DNA from: Gardnerella vaginalis ATCC 14018 = JCM 11026
GTDB taxonomy: Bacteria; Actinomycetota; Actinomycetes; Actinomycetales; Bifidobacteriaceae
DNA length: 64,000 nt
Direction: 5' to 3'
Assembly (NCBI RefSeq): GCF_001042655.1
Contig: NZ_AP012332.1
Location: 1,603,407 to 1,667,406, forward strand
The position numbers and the translations under genes were made by a program. Shown here in pieces: positions 57,555-64,000 of the stretch. Below the pieces are notes generated by a model that had not been told where the DNA came from, did no database searches, and saw only the letters and a program-made list of their open reading frames with translations. The stretch's first letter is position 1. Every line of letters starts with the position of its first letter.

Positions 57555-58835
57555 CTAATCTTTTTTGTTTACTAAAATGTCAAAAATCCTTTGCATTTCT
57601 TCTGGAGATGAAAATACAATTTCGATTCTTCCATGGTTTTCTGTGCCCTTAATTGCAACTTTTGTAGAAAATATATTCTCAAGTTGTTTTCTAATAGGAG
57701 AATGCGCCCACTTATTATTTCTTTGAACCCTATTTCTCTTAGAAGACTCATCACTATTGTCTACTCTAATAGACACAATCTCTTCAGTACTTCTAACAGA
57801 TAAGCCTTCTGCAATTATTCGTTTTGCCAATGATTCCATTTCTTCAGATGTAGGCAAAGCAAGAAGTGCGCGAGCATGACCTGCAGAAAGAACACCAGAT
57901 GCAACATGCTTTTGCACGCTAGCTGGAAGATTTAACAGACGTAAAGTGTTTGCTATTTGCGGACGTGATTTAGACACAGATTTTGAGAGTTGAACCTGTG
58001 TTAATCCAAAATCATCAATCATCTGAGCATACGCTGCAGCTTCTTCTAAAGGATTTAAAGCAACTCTGTGCAGATTCTCCAAAAGAGCATCTCTAAGCAT
58101 ATTCTCATCAGAAGTTGTTCTAACAATTGCTGGAACTTTTTTAAGACCAGCTAATTGAGTTGCTCTCCATCTGCGCTCACCCATTATTAATTCATAATGA
58201 GCATTATGCGTATCCTCTTGATCTACGTTATTAATTTTTCGCACAACAATAGGCTGCAAAACTCCAACTTCTTTGATTGATGCAGCTAATTCTTGAAGCT
58301 CTTCTTCATCAAAAATCGTACGCGGCTGGTGAGCATTTGGAACAATATCAGTTGGATCTAAATATGCTAAATAGCCGCCTTCAACAGGTTTTAATTCTTT
58401 ATTTTCCGCGTTGTGTTTTTCATCAATTGTTTTATTAAAAATTTTCTTTTCTTCAGTTTTTTGTTTTGAAGACACAAACGTTTTAGACGCAGAATCACCA
58501 AAGAAAAAGTCAATTGGTCTAGTTACATCGTCAATTGATGGCATAGAAGATCGCTTTGACGAATGCTTATTTTTATTAGCAATCGGCGGCACTGTTTCAC
58601 GTGAAACGGTGGTTTTTTGAACATTATTTTGACCTTCATGTGGAGAAATTGCTTTATCAATACTAGGAACTTTAGTTTCACGTGAAACATCGTTAAAAAC
58701 ATCTTTTTGTATTAATGTTTCATGTGAAACATTTTCATTATTTTTTGCCTCAGCATTAACAAGAGCATTTTCCCCAGGTAGTGCAGGAAATAGCGCCCCT
58801 AACCCTTTGCCTAAACGAGATTTAGTTGTACTCAT
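57555..58835 (-). CDS. parB: ParB chromosome-partitioning protein
   Basis: 426 residues. The N-terminal tip KSRLGKGLGALFP (ParA-contact) is followed by a ~130-residue disordered linker, then the ParB core: DIVPNAHQPRTIFDEEELQELAASI, the CTPase motifs GERRWRATQLAG and LLENLHRVALNPLEEA, and an HTH (GLTQVQLSKSVSKSRPQIANTLRLL). The linker contains VSHET and two VSRET copies (36-40, 50-54, 77-81), which are simply the translation of parS sites embedded in the gene. The start ATG overlaps the parA stop. Confidence 0.96.
   Translation of the reverse strand: MSTTKSRLGKGLGALFPALPGENALVNAEAKNNENVSHETLIQKDVFNDVSRETKVPSIDKAISPHEGQNNVQKTTVSRETVPPIANKNKHSSKRSSMPSIDDVTRPIDFFFGDSASKTFVSSKQKTEEKKIFNKTIDEKHNAENKELKPVEGGYLAYLDPTDIVPNAHQPRTIFDEEELQELAASIKEVGVLQPIVVRKINNVDQEDTHNAHYELIMGERRWRATQLAGLKKVPAIVRTTSDENMLRDALLENLHRVALNPLEEAAAYAQMIDDFGLTQVQLSKSVSKSRPQIANTLRLLNLPASVQKHVASGVLSAGHARALLALPTSEEMESLAKRIIAEGLSVRSTEEIVSIRVDNSDESSKRNRVQRNNKWAHSPIRKQLENIFSTKVAIKGTENHGRIEIVFSSPEEMQRIFDILVNKKD
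58593..58608. promoter_or_regulatory. parS site 2 (inside parB)
   Basis: TGTTTCACGTGAAACG, 15 of 16 to consensus, inside the parB linker coding region where it encodes VSRET at residues 77-81. Confidence 0.9.
58674..58689. promoter_or_regulatory. parS site 3 (inside parB)
   Basis: AGTTTCACGTGAAACA, 15 of 16 to consensus; encodes VSRET at ParB residues 50-54. Confidence 0.9.
58716..58731. promoter_or_regulatory. parS site 4 (inside parB)
   Basis: TGTTTCATGTGAAACA, one mismatch at the central CG; encodes VSHET at ParB residues 36-40. The change at the conserved centre may weaken it. Confidence 0.75.
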
Positions 58836-59797
58836 TATGCATTACCCTCTCTTTTAGCGTCAATTACAGCTAAAATAGCATCAGACTTATTTGCTATCTC
58901 TAACGCAGCTTCCCTATACGACACTGCTCCAGTTCCGTGTGGATCATAAGTTATAACACTTTGATTAAAACTTGGTGCTTCTGGTATTTTGACAGTTCTT
59001 GGAATGGTAGTATTTAGAACAATATTTGGATAATGGTTTTTAACTTCTTGAAACACTTCTCTACCAAGAAGAGTTCGCTTATCAAACATCGTTACTAACA
59101 TTGTTGAAACAACCAGCGTAGGATTGTAATGTTGTTGCACTAATCCAATTGTCCTAATGAGTTGTCCTAATCCTTCTAGTGCATAATATTCAGCTTGAAT
59201 TGGTATTAGCATTTCATGAGCAGCACACATCGCGTTAATTACCAAAAGACCTAGAGATGGTGGACAATCAATAAACACATAATCGTAGTGCTCATTATTA
59301 TTGCCAAGAAACTCATTAACAGCATTTTTAAGAAGATTATTTCGATCTTCCATCTGCGCAACTTCTAGTTCTGCTCCACTTAAATCAATAGAAGCAGGAA
59401 CAACATCAAGTCCTTCAATATCTGGGCAAGTTTTCTTTACTTCAGCAATAGTTTTTCTTCCCTCGATAACATCATAAACAGAGGGATCTGCTGAAGAATG
59501 AGGTATATTCATAGCTGTGGAAGCATTACCCTGAGGGTCCATGTCAATCAACAAAACTTTTGAACCACCAATAGCCATAGCTGCAGATAAATTTACAGCC
59601 GAACTGGTTTTGCCAACACCACCCTTTTGATTCGCAACAGCAATAAATCGCGTTTCTTTAGGCTTAGGAAAAACTACCCCATCAATGGCATGAAATCGGC
59701 TTGATATATTAGCCAATTCACTACCTAAGGAAGATCCAGAATCTCCAAAAATACGCTTAATCGTATCTTCAGCTGACTCCAACATAACTTCATCCAC
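58835..59797 (-). CDS. parA: ParA chromosome-partitioning ATPase
   Basis: 320 residues. A ~45-residue N-terminal extension precedes the deviant Walker A KGGVGKTSSAVNLSAAM, then LLIDMDPQGNASTAMNI, VFIDCPPSLGLLVINAM and the C-terminal EYYALEGLGQL and TIPRTVKIPEAPSF segments. ParA forms the gradient that moves ParB-parS. GGGGGTGG serves as ribosome site. parB overlaps its stop by one base. Confidence 0.96.
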   Translation of the reverse strand: MDEVMLESAEDTIKRIFGDSGSSLGSELANISSRFHAIDGVVFPKPKETRFIAVANQKGGVGKTSSAVNLSAAMAIGGSKVLLIDMDPQGNASTAMNIPHSSADPSVYDVIEGRKTIAEVKKTCPDIEGLDVVPASIDLSGAELEVAQMEDRNNLLKNAVNEFLGNNNEHYDYVFIDCPPSLGLLVINAMCAAHEMLIPIQAEYYALEGLGQLIRTIGLVQQHYNPTLVVSTMLVTMFDKRTLLGREVFQEVKNHYPNIVLNTTIPRTVKIPEAPSFNQSVITYDPHGTGAVSYREAALEIANKSDAILAVIDAKREGNA

Positions 59798-59901
59798 CCC
59801 CGACCACCTATGGGAAAATTACCATAATTTAACCAATTTAAACCTTAGTATTTTCAAGTTTCGTTTCTTCTATGGACATAAAACACAGCAAAAAGAGCAC
59901 A

Positions 59902-59917
59902 AGTTTCACGTGAAACA
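59902..59917. promoter_or_regulatory. parS site 5 (parA-rsmG gap)
   Basis: AGTTTCACGTGAAACA in the 286-bp gap between rsmG and parA, 105 bases upstream of the parA start. The gap otherwise holds two more parS sites and A/T-rich sequence expected to contain the parA promoter. Confidence 0.9.
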
Positions 59918-60009
59918 CGTGCTAAATATAAAGGAAAATGACGAAAAATAGAAAACAAAATAAACTACATTATACGTATTTTATACAAATATTTTTACAT
60001 AAAAATATT

Positions 60010-60025
60010 TGTTTCACGTAAAACA
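60010..60025. promoter_or_regulatory. parS site 6 (parA-rsmG gap)
   Basis: TGTTTCACGTAAAACA, one mismatch (G to A on the right arm). Confidence 0.8.
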
Positions 60026-60037
60026 CTGGAAGATTAA

Positions 60038-60053
60038 AGTTTCACGTGAAACG
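60038..60053. promoter_or_regulatory. parS site 7 (parA-rsmG gap)
   Basis: AGTTTCACGTGAAACG with a perfect 14-bp core, 28 bases from site 6, so two ParB clamps could load side by side. Confidence 0.9.
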
Positions 60054-60083
60054 AATTATTTTATATGTAATTAATAATATGAA

Positions 60084-60794
60084 TTATGCTTTGTCAACTA
60101 ATACAACAGTCGTAGATTGAAGACCATTTGCAACAGGAGCATCAACAACCCTAGGATTCACACCCTTCGCTTTTTTGATCATTTTTGCGGCTTTCTCAAT
60201 TTCAGCCTGGGCAGATTTTCCCTTTAACGCAATCAGTTGACCATGTGTATTTAATAGAGGGATAGTCCACCCTGCTAGTTTTGTCATAGGTGCTACAGCT
60301 CTACACGTTACAACGTCAAACGGTGATATATCATGAGATTTTATTTTTTCAATAATTTCATCTGATCTTCCGTGAAAAATAGTGACATTGTCTAATCCCA
60401 TAAGTTCTACACATTCTTTTAGCCAAAGAACGCGTCTTTCCATAGGTTCAATTAATGTTACATCACAATCAGGCAAACATGCTGCTATAACAATACCAGG
60501 GAATCCACCACCACTTCCTACGTCTGCTATAGATTTTTTCTTAGACTTTTTAATAGCTTCCTTAATAAAAGGAACAACAGCTGCAGAATTTAATATATGT
60601 CTTTCCCAGAGAATACTCATATCTCTAGGTCCAACTAATCCTCTCAGCAAGCCCTCTTTTTGAAGTTTCACGTGAAACATCTTACATTTATCAAGAGCAT
60701 CACCTAAAACTTCGCTTAGCAATGGTGAATTTTCTAATTCATCAATTGTCTCTTGAGTATTATCGTTATTATCTTTATTTAAATTTTCTTCCAT
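60084..60794 (-). CDS. rsmG: 16S rRNA (guanine-527-N7) methyltransferase RsmG (GidB)
   Basis: 236 residues. SAM-binding [46 protein letters not shown] at the N-terminal side, and [17 protein letters not shown] as usual. Loss of this methylation gives streptomycin resistance in known species. A parS site is embedded in the reading frame (60664-60679), encoding MFHVKL at residues 39-44. A hairpin separates it from jag. Confidence 0.95.
   Translation of the reverse strand: MEENLNKDNNDNTQETIDELENSPLLSEVLGDALDKCKMFHVKLQKEGLLRGLVGPRDMSILWERHILNSAAVVPFIKEAIKKSKKKSIADVGSGGGFPGIVIAACLPDCDVTLIEPMERRVLWLKECVELMGLDNVTIFHGRSDEIIEKIKSHDISPFDVVTCRAVAPMTKLAGWTIPLLNTHGQLIALKGKSAQAEIEKAAKMIKKAKGVNPRVVDAPVANGLQSTTVVLVDKA
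60664..60679. promoter_or_regulatory. parS site 8 (inside rsmG)
   Basis: AGTTTCACGTGAAACA, 15 of 16 to consensus, inside rsmG where it encodes MFHVKL. Furthest right of the eight sites seen in this window. Confidence 0.9.
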
Positions 60795-60816
60795 ACTTCC
60801 CCGCGCTTATCAAATA

Positions 60817-60861
60817 AAAAGTAACACAATAAAACATTTTTTGTTTCATTGTGTTACTTTT
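60817..60861 (-). terminator. Hairpin terminator between jag and rsmG
   Basis: AAAAGTAACACAAT and ATTGTGTTACTTTT form a perfect 14-bp stem around a T-rich loop. On the minus strand TTTTTATTTG continues past the stem, a standard terminator, so rsmG likely has its own promoter or read-through supply. Confidence 0.75.
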
Positions 60862-60910
60862 ATAGTGTTTCAACAGCCTCGTGCAATCATGAAAATTGCA
60901 AAATCTTAAA

Positions 60911-61468
60911 TCAGTCTTCTATATACTCTTCATCTACGTCAACAGCTATATCATCAAGATCTTCGTCTTCAACTGCACTTACAGGCATATAAACGGTTAC
61001 ATAACGATGTGGTTCTTCTCCATGAGACCTAGAACGCAGACCCTCATCTCGCACAGTGTCATGAATGACTTTACGTTCAAATGAATTCATCGGCTTCAAT
61101 TCAACTGGATCCCCAGTCTCACGAACCTCATCAACAGCATCCAAAGCAATATCACGCAAATGCTGACGCTTACGCTTAAGGAATCCATCAACATCAACAA
61201 TTAAATGAGATCTCTCACCAGTTTTTTGTTGAATAGCTAATCGGCTAAGCTGCTGCAATGCGTCAACAACTTCTCCATCCCTGCCAATCAAATGCTTAAT
61301 ATCGGAATCATCATCCGCAACAATCTGAATCATCGGTCTATTGTTACGAACACCCATTTCAATATCGCCCTCATAATCAGCAATATCTAGAAGTCCTTCT
61401 AAGTAATCGGCAGCTATATCAGCTTCCTCATTGAGCTGGTCAATGCTTCTAGTTTCGTCTTGCGCCAT
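60911..61468 (-). CDS. jag: Jag/KhpB-like RNA-binding protein
   Basis: 185 residues. A KH-like domain (DIKHLIGRDGEVVDALQQLSRLAIQQ) followed by an R3H domain (MNSFERKVIHDTVRDE) and an acidic tail ending DVDEEYIED. The Jag_N domain of firmicute homologues is absent, as normal in actinobacteria. It binds RNA and influences cell-wall growth in streptococci. Between yidC and rsmG, as usual. Confidence 0.92.
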   Translation of the reverse strand: MAQDETRSIDQLNEEADIAADYLEGLLDIADYEGDIEMGVRNNRPMIQIVADDDSDIKHLIGRDGEVVDALQQLSRLAIQQKTGERSHLIVDVDGFLKRKRQHLRDIALDAVDEVRETGDPVELKPMNSFERKVIHDTVRDEGLRSRSHGEEPHRYVTVYMPVSAVEDEDLDDIAVDVDEEYIED

Positions 61469-61574
61469 TTACATACTCCTTAATTGCAATAAATGTCAAG
61501 AATCACAATTCTGTTTACAAGTGTAACTGAAGATAAATCCAAAATTACCTACTTGTTTATTCACATATTTTTAT

Positions 61575-62582
61575 CTATTTATTTTTTCGCTTACGCGTAG
61601 GCTGCTTACGTTGAAACCCTTCGGCTTCTCTACGCTTAGCTTCTTCGCGAGCTTTTTGAAGCTTTTCTTCTTCAATAGAAGGCAATCCTTCACGTTTACG
61701 ACGTTCGGATTCATTCTTATAATCTCGTTTTTCTTTTTCCTCCGCAGCTGGAGAACCTGGAGTTGGGAAAGCATATACCTGCCAAATAGAGCGAAGCATA
61801 TTCATAATGTTGTTTACAAGCCAATAAACAAGCATTGCAAATGGAAGAGCGAATGCAGAGAAAACGTAGATTAATGGGAATCCCCACATCATAAGTTTTT
61901 GCATCGTATACTGGGGACCCTGCTTCGATTCTGGCGGAAGATTCTTACGAATATTGTTAAATTGCATGTACCACATTGCAGCACACATCAATATAACAAA
62001 GATTACAATAACAACTTTTCCGCCCGCTTGAACCGTCATAAACGTGTCGGAAACACCAACGCCAAACACATGAGTTTTAACAAATTGCTGTGCTGTAGCA
62101 ACATCAAAAGCACCAAGAGCAGTATGCTTGCCTCTAGCAATAAATGGTATAACGGAAAGCGTGTACCAAATACTCATAAACGCTGGACCTTGAATCATCA
62201 TTGGCAGGCAGCTTCCTGCAGGATTTGCGTTGTTTTCTTGATACAGCTTCATCATTTCTCGCTGCATGGCTTCTTTGCTAGCAGGATCGCTTTTACCCTT
62301 ATACTTTTGCTGAATTTTCTTCATTTTAGGAGCGATTGCTTGCATATTGCGCATACCTTTAATGCTTTTTATAAAGGCAGGGAATATGCACGCGTGCACA
62401 ACAAGCACAAGGAAAACGATTGAAAGTACCCAAGAGAATCCAATTTCATTCATCCCAATAAGAACAAATAGCTTGTGGAAAAGTGACATTACTTGAGTCA
62501 TAAGCCATTCAACTGGCGTAAGGATTTTATAAAACCATCCCCAAATTCCGTTATCAAGTAAGAAATGATCTTGATTAAACAT
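61575..62582 (-). CDS. yidC: YidC/Oxa1 membrane-protein insertase
   Basis: 335 residues. Five-helix core of the Gram-positive type, starting IWGWFYKILTPVEWLMTQV, with GSCLPMMIQGPAFMSIWYTL and the later WGFPLIYVFSAFALPFAMLVYWLVNNIMNML; a charged Lys/Arg-rich C-terminal tail (PTRKRKNK) helps ribosome contact. Inserts membrane proteins alone or with SecYEG. Its start overlaps the yidD stop by one base. Confidence 0.95.
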   Translation of the reverse strand: MFNQDHFLLDNGIWGWFYKILTPVEWLMTQVMSLFHKLFVLIGMNEIGFSWVLSIVFLVLVVHACIFPAFIKSIKGMRNMQAIAPKMKKIQQKYKGKSDPASKEAMQREMMKLYQENNANPAGSCLPMMIQGPAFMSIWYTLSVIPFIARGKHTALGAFDVATAQQFVKTHVFGVGVSDTFMTVQAGGKVVIVIFVILMCAAMWYMQFNNIRKNLPPESKQGPQYTMQKLMMWGFPLIYVFSAFALPFAMLVYWLVNNIMNMLRSIWQVYAFPTPGSPAAEEKEKRDYKNESERRKREGLPSIEEEKLQKAREEAKRREAEGFQRKQPTRKRKNK

Positions 62583-62902
62583 TAGTTATCCTTGTCTTCG
62601 TCAGCCAAGGGAGTTAACCGTGGCTCTTCATGCGCTTTAGACCAGGCGCAACGATAAAAAATTGAATATTTTCGTGGTACGTCGTCAATACTGCAGCTAG
62701 TCCATGGTCTACAGCGCAACAGACGTAAAACGGCTAGAATACCACCCTTAAACGCCCCATAGCGGCTAACGGCTTCTATAGCGTATCTTGAGCACGTTGG
62801 ATAATAACGACAGCAAGCAGGTCTTTTGGCAGAAATCACGCGTTGATACCAGCGAATCGCTTTTATAATCAAATTCGCTACAACACTATTTCTACCGCTC
62901 AT
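62582..62902 (-). CDS. yidD: YidD, membrane protein insertion efficiency factor
   Basis: 106 residues. LIIKAIRWYQRVISAKRPACCRYYPTCSRYAIEAVSRYGAFKGGILAVLRLLRCRPW matches the small YidD family, including the YPTCSxY motif and conserved cysteines. It has a longer C-terminal tail than the minimal family. Lies between rnpA and yidC, six bases after rnpA and overlapping yidC. Confidence 0.94.
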   Translation of the reverse strand: MSGRNSVVANLIIKAIRWYQRVISAKRPACCRYYPTCSRYAIEAVSRYGAFKGGILAVLRLLRCRPWTSCSIDDVPRKYSIFYRCAWSKAHEEPRLTPLADEDKDN

Positions 62903-62908
62903 GATTCA

Positions 62909-63436
62909 TCACTGCTCCTGCGAGCTTGCTTTACTATCACTATCTTCGCTAGTTTTTAAGCACATAGTTTGCATGAATTGATTTTGATCTTGAAGATTTT
63001 TAGCTATTTTGCCGAAAATCTTTTTGATTTGCTCATTCAACGAATCAAACGAAGATTGTGCAGCAGTAGGTTTTGCACGCAATACTACATCGCAACCATA
63101 TGGAAGCAACGACTCGTGCTCTTTTGCTATTACCCTAAAACGTCGTTTTACCTTATTTCGAATAACAGCTTTTCCAACTGATTTAGATACAGCAAGACCT
63201 AACCTTAAAGCAACATCATTTTTTTGAGGTTGCTTTAAGGTATCACAAAATGCCGCGGGAGTGTTTTCAAAACCCGTGGCAATATCATCTGGACTTACTT
63301 TTCTGTCTTCGTTAAGCGCGTCTAATACGGTTACACATACACGCATATCATAATGCGCGACTATATCCCGTGAACACACTTTGCGTCGTTTTTTGAGCAC
63401 CGCAACAAAATCGCGATGGCTTTTCAGCCTATCCAT
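62909..63436 (-). CDS. rnpA: Ribonuclease P protein component
   Basis: 175 residues, about 55 longer than usual. The N-terminal [20 protein letters not shown] and the RNR-type helix in [24 protein letters not shown] are standard. Between them an extra ~45 residues ([20 protein letters not shown] to LKQPQK) separate the first beta strand from [12 protein letters not shown], and the C-terminal tail is also extended. It helps RNase P RNA process tRNA 5' ends. Only a weak ribosome site is seen; it follows rpmH by 20 bases. Confidence 0.93.
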   Translation of the reverse strand: MDRLKSHRDFVAVLKKRRKVCSRDIVAHYDMRVCVTVLDALNEDRKVSPDDIATGFENTPAAFCDTLKQPQKNDVALRLGLAVSKSVGKAVIRNKVKRRFRVIAKEHESLLPYGCDVVLRAKPTAAQSSFDSLNEQIKKIFGKIAKNLQDQNQFMQTMCLKTSEDSDSKASSQEQ

Positions 63437-63456
63437 GCTTTACGACGCGTCCCAGC

Positions 63457-63591
63457 TCAGGCAGAAAGTGTCTTGCGGCCCTTGGCACGACGACGGTTAA
63501 TCACTGCGCGACCAGCACGCGTACGCATGCGGACGCGGAATCCGTGCTTCATGTGACGACGACGGTTGTTAGGCTGGAATGTCCTCTTCAT
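63457..63591 (-). CDS. rpmH: 50S ribosomal protein L34
   Basis: 44 residues: [18 protein letters not shown], then [22 protein letters not shown] and TLSA, matching L34 throughout. Start at 63591 with GGAG about seven bases upstream. First gene of the rpmH-rnpA-yidD-yidC run on the minus strand. Confidence 0.97.
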   Translation of the reverse strand: MKRTFQPNNRRRHMKHGFRVRMRTRAGRAVINRRRAKGRKTLSA

Positions 63592-63795
63592 AACTAACGC
63601 TCCTGTATTTAGCCATGCAAAAGCATGGCTCCGTATGAGTCAAGCTATACCAAATTACTATCACCCCTCACCAAGAGCTAAAATTTTATTAATTATCGTG
63701 TTCTAAACAGGACTTTTAGAATAATTCTTATTCTCTAAATAACTTTATAAATCTATTAAAAAACGTAAATAATTCGTCTTAAAATCGTTGGAAAA

Positions 63796-63942
63796 TGTGG
63801 ATTACTAAGTTTTACATTATCCACAAATTACACACATGTTATTAACATACAAGTATTTTCAACACGCTAGGCTGTGGATAACTTCTTAGGGTCGGAGTAA
63901 ACATATTCTACTAGCACTCTTTTCACACATAAATGTGTATTA
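63796..63942. other. oriC region with DnaA boxes (rpmH side of dnaA)
   Basis: Between rpmH and the right edge (409 bases, no gene) lie TTATCCACA at 63817, its reverse TGTGGATAA at 63873, and looser matches TGTGGATTA at 63796, TTACACACA at 63828 and TGTGTATTA at 63934, in very A/T-rich DNA. This is the usual origin position in bifidobacteria. The last bases, TTGATTGGGGGTG, look like a ribosome site for dnaA starting just beyond the window. Confidence 0.8.
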
Positions 63943-64000
63943 AAAAAATACACTGAGTTGTTAATGCGAAAAGGAAATTACTTTTGATTGGGGGTGTAAC

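Overview
The window looks like an origin-proximal piece of an AT-rich member of the Bifidobacteriaceae, most likely Gardnerella. Three things point there. First, the right third carries the actinobacterial origin block (pcnA / NUDIX / DUF6049-like / murJ / pseudokinase / trxB / parB-parA / rsmG / jag / yidC / yidD / rnpA / rpmH, then DnaA boxes at the right end, with dnaA expected just beyond base 64000). Second, there are actinobacterial hallmarks: an HspR (HAIR) operator before clpB, murT-gatD, a mycoredoxin-like protein, an MsiK-type sugar-importer ATPase and a G5/Rpf-like lytic protein. Third, base composition is AT-rich with A/T-rich gaps. The genus is inferred from protein style, not from a search.

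Layout. 1-1.25 kb: a partial ABC permease, its ATPase and a 43-residue exported peptide, all on the minus strand. 1.5-10.8 kb: clpB, an FAH-family hydrolase, gluQ-yggS, glpF and ppk, mostly housekeeping. 10.9-14.9 kb: accessory DNA with a DUF4143 AAA ATPase preceded by three 33-bp repeats, and an RloA/RloB-like ATPase-TOPRIM pair, the best candidate defence system here. 15.0-21.7 kb: NUDIX-phosphatase, an unrecognised protein, a GC-rich structured RNA candidate, upp, gatD-murT, dnaB. 21.8-27.2 kb: a MATE exporter, an isolated DnaA-box cluster, a divergent Amt protein without glnB/glnD, ftsY, mycoredoxin, tRNA-Lys. 27.1-37.6 kb: a sugar island (ROK regulator, binding protein, two permeases, GH2 beta-galactosidase, GH29 fucosidase, FucU mutarotase) with no ATPase of its own. 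37.7-43.7 kb: DUF4032 protein, MsiK-like ATPase with a long structured leader, a membrane Ser/Thr kinase, a DsbA-like thiol protein, tRNA-Thr. 43.9-47.3 kb: a three-hairpin RNA with C-rich loops (6C-like), rpf-like gene, ksgA, LytR_C protein. 47.4-64 kb: the origin block.

Working together: the island should import and split a fucosylated galactoside (binding protein plus two permeases, powered by the separate MsiK-like ATPase; GH29 removes fucose, GH2 removes galactose, FucU handles the fucose anomer). A near-identical operator-like sequence lies over the promoter of the importer operon and in front of the fucosidase, so one regulator, probably the ROK protein, may coordinate them. In the origin block, MurJ, the pseudokinase, the lytic enzyme and MurT-GatD are cell-wall functions, and ParA/ParB with eight parS sites handle segregation.

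The items I rate highest for follow-up are the three-hairpin C-loop RNA whose loops are complementary to TTGGGGG leader sites in this window, the RloA/RloB-like pair, the Amt protein that has lost several hallmark residues, the DnaA-box cluster 40 kb from the origin, and the GC-rich RNA candidate in front of upp. All alignments and counts were done by eye.
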